Shown: piece after piece, positions 33,197 through 40,237 of the stretch | Numbering within the stretch: position 1 is the stretch's first letter | Layout: the number at the start of each line of letters is the position of its first letter | NCBI GenBank assembly: GCA_019637695.1 | Contig: JAHBVG010000063.1 | Location: 1 to 40,237 of the forward strand | Length of the DNA stretch: 40,237 bases | Direction of reading: 5' to 3' | Source of the DNA: Caldilineaceae bacterium | GTDB lineage: Bacteria > Chloroflexota > Anaerolineae > Caldilineales > Caldilineaceae | Notes under the pieces: generated by a model | Databases searched by the model: none | What the model was told of the DNA's origin: nothing | The model's input: only the letters and a program-made list of their open reading frames with translations | Program-made: the position numbers and the translations under genes

Positions 33197-33266
33197 GCGT
33201 CGTACCACCTCGCCCCGTAATAGTACAACCCTTCCCCGCCGGGGATGCTCGACTCGTGGTATTGTC
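33197..33266 (-). pseudogene. 70-bp scrap of Rhs core
   Basis: Matches, with about five differences, the core segment at 39994-40063 that encodes QYHESSIPGGEGLYYYGARWYD. No tip is attached. It begins 14 bases beyond the stop of the membrane protein gene, where the core of a further tip would be expected. Confidence 0.85.
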
Positions 33267-33279
33267 TCTCTACAATAGA

Positions 33280-33717
33280 TCAATCGCTTCGGTGCCGGAA
33301 ACTTATCAGCTGACTAACCCCTCTCAGAACTCCGCTTATCATGAGTTGCAAGAGTACTCCGCTTAACAATGTATACAATAAGATGAGTACCGTTCGATTG
33401 AGTGCCGTCGACTGCGGTACTTGTTGATCCATCTGAAACATATAAGCTATTACTGGACCAGTAATAGTACCAAGAAATCCAAGAAGGAAGGCTACTCGCT
33501 CAGGATTCGAAAAACCAGATACGACGGCCAACCATGCCCCCGTTACTCCAAGAATTAAGGGAACTATGCTTCCTGCAAGGAAAAAGAGTAGCAACTGTGT
33601 AGCTGACACACCTAGAGCACCTAAACTCCCGATACAAAACAGTGCTGCTTCAACGAGTATACCGCCGCCAATTCCTGTCAAGATAGCAAGTTTTGTAACC
33701 CTTCTGCGAGGCATCAT
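33280..33717 (-). CDS. Four-helix membrane protein, candidate immunity protein
   Basis: 145 aa with four hydrophobic helices (about 8-32, 38-68, 73-96 and 108-133) and a basic N-terminus MMPRRR. The ATG (33715-33717) overlaps the TGA of the Rhs tip gene as ATGA, so it is translated with it. I recognise no family. By position it is the immunity partner of that tip; a membrane location suggests that the toxin works at or across the cytoplasmic membrane. The frame extends to 33759 inside the tip gene and is not preferred. Confidence 0.72.
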   Translation of the reverse strand: MMPRRRVTKLAILTGIGGGILVEAALFCIGSLGALGVSATQLLLFFLAGSIVPLILGVTGAWLAVVSGFSNPERVAFLLGFLGTITGPVIAYMFQMDQQVPQSTALNRTVLILLYTLLSGVLLQLMISGVLRGVSQLISFRHRSD

Positions 33718-34826
33718 TGTGCAATACCTCGCTGATTCACTATGGGAGCATCGAACCAAACAGTTGCTGATTGAATTTGTTTACTTATCCATTTCAAAAA
33801 ACCAAGATTAGATTCTATCGCAAACAAATCATAAGGATTACCTCGCGCAGCTGGATCTTGGAAGATAGTCTTGACATTGCCTTTGCCGTCGTGATGGTAA
33901 GCTTCAGCCCAAGGAAAACCATCGCGCACAAACCGAGCCTTCCAGGTCTCTTTGCTATCTTGATAGAAGGTCACCGTGCCGTTGATGTGCGGTGCTGTTC
34001 CAAATTGTTCTAGAGGTCCAGAGATCACCACGTCATACGCCACAGTGATGGTTCCGTCTCGGCTCCGTTGTACGTTCCAGTGATTGTTCTGGCTCGGTTC
34101 GTACCACTCAATCCCTTCGCTCTTGGGAACCTTGATCACACCATGGGCAGCAGGATAGTAGTCGTACTCAGTATAGTAGTAACCGGAAGGATTCATGTGG
34201 GACTCTACCTTTTCTGAATCCAGGCTGATCCAGATGTAGCCCCGGGATTTTTCTGGGTCACTGTTGCTGCTAAAGTCTCGATCATCCCCTTTTACGGTGA
34301 AGGGACCGGCAGGTACGCTTGAGGGTTGGATGAAGAGCGCCAGGCAGATGGTGGCCCCCATCTCGGTCGGTGGCGCAGGACAATGTCCACTGGGGTCTGT
34401 GTACTTGAGCGGATTATTCCGCACATAGGAGTAGCGATTCAGGTCCTGCGGATTGCCTGGATTGGGGACAATCGTATCCGCCTGGGTGAACCGTCCCAGT
34501 GCAGCGTCATACCACCTGGCTCCGTAGTAATATAAGCCATCCTCACTGCTGCCGCTGGCCAGGCTCTTCTCGTGGTATTGACCAGTGAAGCGTTTGGCGG
34601 TGATGCTGTTGTAGTTGCCCGCTCGCTTGCCGCCAAAGGGGAAATAGTAGGTGGTGTCCTGGATAGTACCAGATGACGTGACGATGCGCGCCGTGGAGTT
34701 GAGGTGGTCCTGCAACAGGTAGGAGAGGCTGCTGCCATCCCGAACGGCCACGATGCCGCCCGGCCCTTCGTAGTACTTCTTGTGGACGCTGTTTGAGTAC
34801 TCATACAACCCGGCGATGTAGATCAT
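33714..34826 (-). CDS. Orphan Rhs tip A: core fragment plus unrecognised toxin domain
   Basis: 370 aa. Residues 1-147 are Rhs core (YIAGLYEYSNSVHKKYYEGPG ..., LLQDHLNSTARIVTSSG, YYFPFGGKRAGNYNSITAK, GLYYYGARWYDAALGRFTQADTIVP) ending at NNPLKYTDPSGH, where tips are exchanged. From about 160 a beta-rich domain of about 130 residues begins GDDRDFSSNSDPEKSRGYIW and continues with ESHMNPSGYYYTEYDYYPAAHG and a PHINGTVTFYQD strand; I do not recognise it with confidence. No ribosome-binding site before the ATG at 34826, and the N-terminal bulk of an Rhs protein is absent, so it may be silent until recombined into a full gene. Confidence 0.75.
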   Translation of the reverse strand: MIYIAGLYEYSNSVHKKYYEGPGGIVAVRDGSSLSYLLQDHLNSTARIVTSSGTIQDTTYYFPFGGKRAGNYNSITAKRFTGQYHEKSLASGSSEDGLYYYGARWYDAALGRFTQADTIVPNPGNPQDLNRYSYVRNNPLKYTDPSGHCPAPPTEMGATICLALFIQPSSVPAGPFTVKGDDRDFSSNSDPEKSRGYIWISLDSEKVESHMNPSGYYYTEYDYYPAAHGVIKVPKSEGIEWYEPSQNNHWNVQRSRDGTITVAYDVVISGPLEQFGTAPHINGTVTFYQDSKETWKARFVRDGFPWAEAYHHDGKGNVKTIFQDPAARGNPYDLFAIESNLGFLKWISKQIQSATVWFDAPIVNQRGIAQ

Positions 34827-34911
34827 GTAAACACCAGCGTATCTCAGTTGACTCGTCGGCGATACGGCGACTATATACGGTGGAGGCCCTTTACCGAATT
34901 ACAGGTGGCTT

Positions 34912-35556
34912 CTACTCTGTCTGTGGTGATTCTTGCATCTCTAGATCTGAAGGCAGAGAACGTCTGCCAGGTTTTAGGACTGAACGCCCTAAGAAATCTG
35001 TCATTGCCTGATCCGTAATCTCAAGCAGATGCGCAAAATCATCGACTGTGAAATGTTCCACAATCGGTGTTTTCATTGAGATAACATATTCCGCATAGCG
35101 TAGAATAGCACCACACCACTCTGGAGAATTTTGTCGCATACTTTGTTGACAACGAATTTCAAACTGATCGGCATGTGCTGGTTGATATATCCAGTTATCA
35201 GGAATTACTCCTACCAAAACCTGCGGCCCAATGACCGAAGTAGTGAACTTTAACTGCGCATCGGAAGCACTTGCAAATGCATGTAGCTCCATGATTAGCA
35301 TTCCCTTGCCGGAGTTTTGATCCTGAAACGACTTTATCACGGCCCATTGCCCCAGGGTTATATCAGTATCTGTAAACACATCTCGACTTGCGACGGGTAC
35401 GAACGACCAATTCGATGGTAGCATCTCAGCCTGTGTCTGAAGAAGAGAATTGATAGGTAGCTCTGGCTCTCTTTGTGTTGACCAGGCGCAACCACCCAAC
35501 AATAGGACGGCTACAGTCAGCCATAGACAGCTTATCTGATAGTGATGGACTTTCAT
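34912..35556 (-). CDS. Lipoprotein, candidate immunity protein for tip B
   Basis: 214 aa. Signal peptide with lipobox LLGGC, then a globular domain without recognisable family (DVFTDTDITLGQWAVIKSF, FASASDAQLKFTTSVI). It resembles in layout the lipoprotein at 38518 (a sensor-like fold with a helix after F.SA..A). ATG overlaps the tip B stop as ATGA. Expected at the outer face of the cell membrane. The longer frame to 35646 lies in tip B and is rejected. Confidence 0.75.
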   Translation of the reverse strand: MKVHHYQISCLWLTVAVLLLGGCAWSTQREPELPINSLLQTQAEMLPSNWSFVPVASRDVFTDTDITLGQWAVIKSFQDQNSGKGMLIMELHAFASASDAQLKFTTSVIGPQVLVGVIPDNWIYQPAHADQFEIRCQQSMRQNSPEWCGAILRYAEYVISMKTPIVEHFTVDDFAHLLEITDQAMTDFLGRSVLKPGRRSLPSDLEMQESPQTE

Positions 35557-36389
35557 TGCGATTCCTCGTAGGTCGCGAGAAGTGGTTCTCCTAATACAGC
35601 TTGGTACAGATCCATCATCGTTACATTTAGCCCATACTGCTCCCAAAGACGACTTCCGATCAGAATAGCCGCTGTATCCGACGGGTCATCCCAAGAGGCG
35701 GCGCCCAAGTGACTGGTTGCTGGATGTTGCGCAGGCATACGAAGACTAACCAAATCAGAGCCAATTTGCTCAGAGCCTGCCCCTCCTATCAACTCAGCCT
35801 CGGTGAAGCCGACGGCTCGACCTACATACCCAAAATGAATATTGGACCATATATCAAATCGGTAATGCTTCGAGCCAACCAAAGAGTATCCTATAGGTTC
35901 TTCCAATATATCGGGTACTGGTGAAGGGCCTCGTTGTCCCAGCAAGACCGGTTTGTGATCCCATGATCCCATGTACTGCATGAAGACAAAAGGTCCCTGT
36001 TGGATTCTAGCGTCCATAATCTGGTTCATCCAAAGCATCTGAGCAACTAGCTTTTGAAGGGGATGTTGACCTGCTTTCTTGTTGGCTTGCCTGATCTTGG
36101 CTGCAACATCGCTTTGGGCATTGCGAACCATTTCTGAATAGATATACTTGATGGCAGCAGAAATCTGTTGCTCACTGGTTGATGCACCAGTGGCAGATCC
36201 ACCACCGACTCCACTGTTTTCTCCTGTCGACAGCGCATGGCCCGATGGGTCTGTGTACTTGAGCGGATTATTCCGCACATAGGAATAGCGATTCAGGTCC
36301 TGCGGATTGCCTGGGTTGGGCACAATACTATCTGCAGAGGTGAACCTGCCTAGCCGGGCATCATACCAACGAGCGTTGTAATAGTACAA
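35553..36389 (-). CDS. Orphan Rhs tip B: core fragment plus Toxin_44-like domain
   Basis: 278 aa from the TTG at 36389, the only usable start codon in frame; the frame is open to 36542 and encodes further core (ATQYYFPFGGLRGGSHNSL ...) but holds no start there. Core ends NNPLKYTDPSGH at about residue 51. The tip carries WDHK, HYRFDIWSNIHFGYVGRAVG and DTAAILIGSRLWEQYG, motifs shared with tip D and fitting the Toxin_44 (Ntox44) family of polymorphic toxins, whose activity has been predicted rather than settled. The upstream core runs straight into the end of the HEAT-like lipoprotein gene, a recombination joint. Confidence 0.75.
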   Translation of the reverse strand: MYYYNARWYDARLGRFTSADSIVPNPGNPQDLNRYSYVRNNPLKYTDPSGHALSTGENSGVGGGSATGASTSEQQISAAIKYIYSEMVRNAQSDVAAKIRQANKKAGQHPLQKLVAQMLWMNQIMDARIQQGPFVFMQYMGSWDHKPVLLGQRGPSPVPDILEEPIGYSLVGSKHYRFDIWSNIHFGYVGRAVGFTEAELIGGAGSEQIGSDLVSLRMPAQHPATSHLGAASWDDPSDTAAILIGSRLWEQYGLNVTMMDLYQAVLGEPLLATYEESQ

Positions 36390-37165
36390 CCCCTCGCCGC
36401 CGGGGATGTTCGATTCGTGGTATTGTCCTGTGAAGCGCTTCGTGGTAAGGCTGTTGTGACTGCCACCCCGTAACCCACCAAACGGGAAGTAGTACTGCGT
36501 AGCGGCGATGATATTGTTGCGGTTGAAACAGGCAATTGATTAGACAATGGCAATAGTTCCTGTAAACGTTGGCATGCGAATTCAACACTGCTATCAGGAT
36601 TTCCCCGCGCCAACCTAGATAGAATTAACGTAATCTCGCTATCAACCTGTTCCACTCTCACAATGTCATCTTCTAACATCTCAATAAGAACCCAACAGGC
36701 AGCTTCTTGTTGACGTGTACTACCGGATTCTAGCATGGCTTTGACCGTTAGCAGTGCTCCCGAACCAAAGCGAGATAAACCATAAATAGCAGCACTGCGA
36801 AAAGCTCCATAATCAGGATTTTCCTCATCCCACCCTAGCAACCACCAATGACCACCCCTGGCAAGAGATCGCTGAAGAGCTTGCAAGGCGAGGTCAACAT
36901 CAGATGTAGCTAAGCGGTTTGTTACGGCAAGCTGCCCCAGTCTGTCAGCCGCGACTGTTGCTACAAACCAATCAGATATAAACAACCCTCTTGTGATTAC
37001 TTCAAGATTTGGAGGCTCTCTCTCGGTTGCTCTCTCCAGTTTTGCAAGCCATTCTGAACGGTTCGACGCGGCAGCAATGTTTGGCAGAGTGACTACACAT
37101 GAGGTGATGGCAATAGTCACGCTGAAGCTCAAGATAAAAAGCAGTACCCAACTATAGATCCTCAC
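36350..37165 (-). CDS. HEAT-like lipoprotein, candidate immunity protein for tip C, with chimeric 3' end
   Basis: 271 aa from a GTG at 37165 with GGGAG upstream. Signal peptide and lipobox AITSC; about residues 35-215 are helical repeats of HEAT type (WFVATVAADRLGQLA, FRSAAIYGLSRFGSGAL, QEAACWVLIEMLEDD, EFACQRLQELLP). After about residue 217 the frame runs out of register through the Rhs core of tip B, so the last ~54 residues are junk and the original end has been lost. It starts 20 bases after tip C stops. Immunity role inferred from position. Confidence 0.68.
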   Translation of the reverse strand: MRIYSWVLLFILSFSVTIAITSCVVTLPNIAAASNRSEWLAKLERATEREPPNLEVITRGLFISDWFVATVAADRLGQLAVTNRLATSDVDLALQALQRSLARGGHWWLLGWDEENPDYGAFRSAAIYGLSRFGSGALLTVKAMLESGSTRQQEAACWVLIEMLEDDIVRVEQVDSEITLILSRLARGNPDSSVEFACQRLQELLPLSNQLPVSTATISSPLRSTTSRLVGYGVAVTTALPRSASQDNTTNRTSPAARGCTITTLVGMMPG

Positions 37166-37185
37166 TGTTCATCTCCCTTGGCTTT

Positions 37186-38475
37186 CTAATGTGGAAGTTG
37201 CCCATAGAGCATCTGATCAAACCACACACCACATCCAATTTGCTGGGGGCATACCAGGGGAGATGGTTCTTTCCAATACAACGAATGCTCAATATTGTTT
37301 CTGTACTTTTCAAATCTTCTCCCATACGGGAGAACCGTATCCCATTCACTTAATCCACGATTATACTCGGTTAACCAAAGTGCATAGTTGTCACCATAGT
37401 CTCTGTAGCTTTGTAAGAATTTCAGATATTTTGCTGAATATTGCAGTGAGATAACAGGATCGCTTAAGCTATTTAGGATCCTCTGACGTTCATTCTTGGG
37501 GAGACCCTTTGCAATTTGGTCTTGAAGTAGTCGCCGCTCGTCAAAGGACATCTCACCATAGTTACTGGGTACTAGAGATGGGTCATCCATCATAGCCGCA
37601 ACCCCCAAGGATACCTCCGTAATTCCAAGAGATGGGTTACTATCTAGATGAGGTGCCAAAAAGTTCTTGATCTCCACAGCACCAAACGTATGAAGTGTAA
37701 AGATGGCTGTCCAATCTTTCTCCCGCAGCCAGTTGTAGTCATTGCGGTTTTCGGAGAATACTACTCCCGCAAGTAAGAGGGGGTCTAAATCGAATTCTTG
37801 CGCTATTGTTACTATTTCATTGCGCAGATATCGTACTAAATCCAGAGCACTTCTAGCCGTATGTCCACTGGGGTCTATATACTTGAGTGGATTGTTGCGC
37901 ACATAGGAGTATCTATTCCAATCCTGTGGGTTTCTTGGTTCAGGTACTAATGGGTCCGCCGAGATGAACCGTCCTAGTTTGCCGTCATACCACCTGGCTC
38001 CATAGTAGTACAAGCCATCTTCGCTGTTGCCGCTGGCCAGACTCTTTTCGTAGTACTGCCCTGTGTAGCGTTTGGCGGTGATGCTGTTGTAGTTGCCCGC
38101 TCGCTTGCCGCCAAACGGGAAATAATAGGTGGTGTCCTGGATAGTACCTGATGATGTGACAATGCGGGCTGTGGAGTTGAGATGGTCCTGCAGCAGGTAG
38201 GAGAGGCTGCTGCCATCCCGAACGGCGGCGATGCCGCCCGGCCCTTCGTAGTACTTCTTGTGGACGCTGCCGCTATGCTCGTACAACCCGCCGATGTAGA
38301 CCGTGGTCACCCCGCCCACGGTCCCCTTCACCCGGTTGCCGTCCGGGTGCCCTCTGGGCGCGTAGACGAAGCTGGCGTTGACCCCGCCCCCGCTCACGCC
38401 GGTCAGCCGGTTTTCGTAGTTCTCGCTAAGAATAAGGCAACAATAGTGAATGCGGACAGAAGCAGATAGAAGCAC
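37186..38475 (-). CDS. Orphan Rhs tip C: core fragment plus muramidase-like toxin domain
   Basis: 429 aa. Core from ENRLTGVSGGGVNASFVYAP to NNPLKYIDPSGH (about residues 19-206). The tip (207-429) has EFDLDPLLLAGVVFSENRND, a helix with a Glu placed as in lysozyme/lytic transglycosylase folds, then NPSLGITEVSLGVAAMM, comparable to the SxGxxQV segment of those enzymes, and later LWLTEYNRG. A peptidoglycan-cleaving role is inferred; it agrees with the exported HEAT-like partner. The GTG start at 38475 lies in a hairpin and has no clear ribosome-binding site; the first ~18 residues are not core, which marks the joint. Confidence 0.72.
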   Translation of the reverse strand: MLLSASVRIHYCCLILSENYENRLTGVSGGGVNASFVYAPRGHPDGNRVKGTVGGVTTVYIGGLYEHSGSVHKKYYEGPGGIAAVRDGSSLSYLLQDHLNSTARIVTSSGTIQDTTYYFPFGGKRAGNYNSITAKRYTGQYYEKSLASGNSEDGLYYYGARWYDGKLGRFISADPLVPEPRNPQDWNRYSYVRNNPLKYIDPSGHTARSALDLVRYLRNEIVTIAQEFDLDPLLLAGVVFSENRNDYNWLREKDWTAIFTLHTFGAVEIKNFLAPHLDSNPSLGITEVSLGVAAMMDDPSLVPSNYGEMSFDERRLLQDQIAKGLPKNERQRILNSLSDPVISLQYSAKYLKFLQSYRDYGDNYALWLTEYNRGLSEWDTVLPYGRRFEKYRNNIEHSLYWKEPSPLVCPQQIGCGVWFDQMLYGQLPH

Positions 38476-38496
38476 TTCTATCCGTATTCACTATTG
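38441..38496. repeat. Hairpin at the 5' joint of tip C
   Basis: Two 22-base arms (38441-38462 and 38475-38496) with two mismatches around a 12-base loop. It separates the lipoprotein gene at 38518 from the Rhs core and overlaps the possible start of tip C. Confidence 0.85.
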
Positions 38497-38517
38497 TGAT
38501 TGATCTCCAACCCAATT

Positions 38518-39156
38518 CTACTGACTCCAAAATGGACGCATACGTTCATCAACAGCAGCGACGATAGGGTACACACTTTCCATCGATAGCTGTGCTGGGG
38601 GATTTACGAATAGATTGACTCCTGTATAGAGAAACCGGTATCGTAGACGGACTTCACAGTTTGTGTAGCGAACTCCAGGATAGGTTTCACAGCGTAGTGA
38701 CACATCATCCGCATGTAAGGGTGGTAATTCCTCCACAGATAGGAGTGGTGTTACTTCATATCGTGTCAGTGAACGCTCTATTCTGGTGTTTTTCATTTCC
38801 TGCCAGAATTGTTCAGCTTGCTCAATAGTAACAAATTGAAGTACATGTTGCCGAACACTCACACGAGAATCCTGACTTTGGTACACCTGCTCTAGATGGT
38901 CCTGAGCACCTGACCATCGCCAGTCTTCAATCTGAGAGCGAGGCGCTGACGCGATGCCTGGAACCCCAAAAGCCTCTGGTAAATCATCAACGGTGAGCAA
39001 AAGAGAGGTGGGAAGTGTCTGTATGGGTTGCGACGTCTCCGTCGGAGCGACCGGTGTTATCGCAAGTTGACATGCCGTAATCATCACGAGTACAACGCTC
39101 AAAATCAGAGGCACAAACACTCCTCTCCAAATGTTGATAAATCCTTGAGTGGTCAT
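38518..39156 (-). CDS. Lipoprotein, candidate immunity protein for tip D
   Basis: 212 aa. Signal peptide with lipobox MITAC, a Thr/Pro-rich linker, and a domain beginning LLLTVDDLPEAFGVPG with a helix after FVTIEQAEQFWQEM; Cys pair in RCETYPGVRYTNCEVR. Family not recognised. The ATG overlaps the tip D stop as ATGA. Expected outside the cytoplasmic membrane, next to a Toxin_44-like tip. Confidence 0.75.
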   Translation of the reverse strand: MTTQGFINIWRGVFVPLILSVVLVMITACQLAITPVAPTETSQPIQTLPTSLLLTVDDLPEAFGVPGIASAPRSQIEDWRWSGAQDHLEQVYQSQDSRVSVRQHVLQFVTIEQAEQFWQEMKNTRIERSLTRYEVTPLLSVEELPPLHADDVSLRCETYPGVRYTNCEVRLRYRFLYTGVNLFVNPPAQLSMESVYPIVAAVDERMRPFWSQ

Positions 39157-40237
39157 GGATACGATCTCCTATCCAGTCCTGTCCAATTCCCTAACTCCTG
39201 CATAAACTGGCCCTGGGTCAAACTGCTTCCATAGGTACTCCATAGGTGAATCCCAAGACTGATTGCCGCCTGATCAGTTGAATAATCCAGTCGGGTAGCC
39301 AAAGGACTAGACAATACCTCTCGATATGTCGGACTACTGAAGTTGGTTCGACTCTCGTTCATGAACTGGGCAGCCCCAGCTCCCCACAGCAATTCATCAC
39401 TTTCAAATCCCACACTTGCACCGACATAACCATAATGAATATTGGACCAAACATCGAAATAGTACCTATGGTTTCCTACAATCTGATATCTCCCAAACCT
39501 ATCAGCAATTGTTGTCTTGTGATCCCAGGGAGCGTTGTAATCCACTTGTTGTCGCCAAAGTTCATAGGCACGTGCGCGATTGGCGAGGGCGGCCAAGAGC
39601 AGGAGAGTAGCAATCCCTTTATCCTCTTCCTCTTGATGAGCAAGTTGGCTGGTCAGCCTCATTGCACTATTCGAGCGTTGAATGTACCCTCGGATTCGGT
39701 TGGCAACAGGCATATTGGGATTTCGGCTCATCTCGCCCAAAATGTAACCGACTATATTATGGGTCGATACCGGAGGATCAGTTTGTGATGCTGAGGCAGA
39801 TGTACCGCCAATTCCCTGGCAATAGCCTGGAATACAAGCGGGACCGGCGTCGCCGGCAGTCAGCATGGGGATGTGTCCCGTTGGGTCGGTGAAGCGCAGG
39901 GGGTTGTTGAATACATAACTATAGCGGTTGAACGCTTGGGGATTGCCCGCCCCCGGTACAATACTATCCGCAGAGGTAAATCTGCCCAGCCGGGCGTCGT
40001 ACCACCTCGCCCCGTAATAGTACAACCCCTCCCCGCCGGGGATGCTGGATTCGTGATACTGTCCTGTGAAGCGCTTGGTGGTCAGGCTGCTGTGGCTACC
40101 AGCCCGCAGTCCCCCAAACGGGAAGTAGTAGGTTGTCGATTGGGTGGTCCCTGCGCTGTTGACGATGCGCGCCGTAGAGTTGAGATGGTCCTGCAACAGA
40201 TAGTAGAGGCTGCTGCCATCCCGAACGGCGGCGATGC
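39153..40237 (-). CDS. Rhs tip D: core plus Toxin_44-like domain, 5' end outside the window
   Basis: Open to the right edge, so partial; at least 361 codons. Core: AVRDGSSLYYLLQDHLN, YYFPFGGLRAGSHSSL, SADSIVPGAGNPQAFNRYSYVF, ending NNPLRFTDPTGH. Tip: WDHKTTIADRF, HRYYFDVWSNIHYGYVGASV, ELLWGAG, DQAAISLGIHLWSTYG, clearly homologous to tip B and fitting Toxin_44. The core sequence GAGNPQAFNRYSYVFNNPLRF differs from the other three, so this may be the end of a full-length Rhs gene, with the others as orphans behind it. Confidence 0.78.
   Translation of the reverse strand, partial: IAAVRDGSSLYYLLQDHLNSTARIVNSAGTTQSTTYYFPFGGLRAGSHSSLTTKRFTGQYHESSIPGGEGLYYYGARWYDARLGRFTSADSIVPGAGNPQAFNRYSYVFNNPLRFTDPTGHIPMLTAGDAGPACIPGYCQGIGGTSASASQTDPPVSTHNIVGYILGEMSRNPNMPVANRIRGYIQRSNSAMRLTSQLAHQEEEDKGIATLLLLAALANRARAYELWRQQVDYNAPWDHKTTIADRFGRYQIVGNHRYYFDVWSNIHYGYVGASVGFESDELLWGAGAAQFMNESRTNFSSPTYREVLSSPLATRLDYSTDQAAISLGIHLWSTYGSSLTQGQFMQELGNWTGLDRRSYP

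Noticed and set aside
33197..40237. CRISPR or tandem-duplication reading of the repeats on the right
   Set aside because: The repeated segments encode the Rhs core in one frame and are separated by different genes of variable length, not by spacers of equal size.

Overview
The window looks like chromosomal DNA of a fairly GC-rich bacterium, most likely a member of the Chloroflexota (Anaerolineae/Caldilineae-like). This rests on gene content read by eye, not on a marker tree: an XPB-type helicase with Helicase_C_3-like partners, a baeRF-family protein, heme A synthase (aerobic respiration), LexA, bactofilin, a DapF relative with Ser for Cys, DUF427/DUF429 proteins and a large Rhs-tip array. 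Nearly every gene could be read; starts were moved to match ribosome-binding sites or the usual family N-terminus.

Layout. 1-6.4 kb: three overlapping plus-strand genes (XPB-like helicase, SWIM/SAP-like protein, third partner) that share one repeated ~150-residue module, probably a DNA repair or remodelling complex. 6.5-8.5 kb: a baeRF-like protein and 3-hydroxybutyrate dehydrogenase. 8.8-11.8 kb: a four-PAS histidine kinase and a receiver-only response regulator. 11.8-13.2 kb (minus): CBS protein and ctaA, coupled by an ATGA overlap. 13.3-13.6 kb (minus): tRNA-Met(CAT), tRNA-Gly(TCC), tRNA-Pro(TGG). 13.9-18.4 kb: two coupled proteins built of beta-sandwich repeats, one with a glycosidase-like barrel, sharing an unrecognised C-terminal domain. 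18.5-22.4 kb: class IV aminotransferase, tgt, uppP, PstS-like lipoprotein. 22.4-27.3 kb: rdgB (minus), prs, bactofilin, tpx, plsY, and a beta-CASP metallo-hydrolase (minus). 27.5-29.4 kb: DapF-like epimerase and lexA with a clear promoter, two candidate operators and an intrinsic terminator. 29.4-32.7 kb (minus): DUF427, DUF429, menC-like enolase-superfamily gene, vapBC-like toxin-antitoxin pair.

32.7-40.2 kb is the accessory region. On the minus strand, four Rhs C-terminal 'tips', each with only a piece of the conserved Rhs core, are each followed at once by a small gene for a lipoprotein or a membrane protein. Three of the four pairs overlap by exactly ATGA. This is the architecture of an orphan Rhs toxin/immunity array. 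It ends at 33.2 kb with a 70-bp core scrap and a resolvase remnant; it continues past the right edge of the window. Every predicted immunity protein is exported or membrane-bound, which suggests that the toxins act at the cell envelope, including two Toxin_44-like tips.

A second genome-scale signal is a set of intergenic arrays with a 7-bp period (unit roughly G[CA]GTARN or its variants). Several supply the stop codon of the preceding gene in the same phase, and several face each other as inverted pairs.
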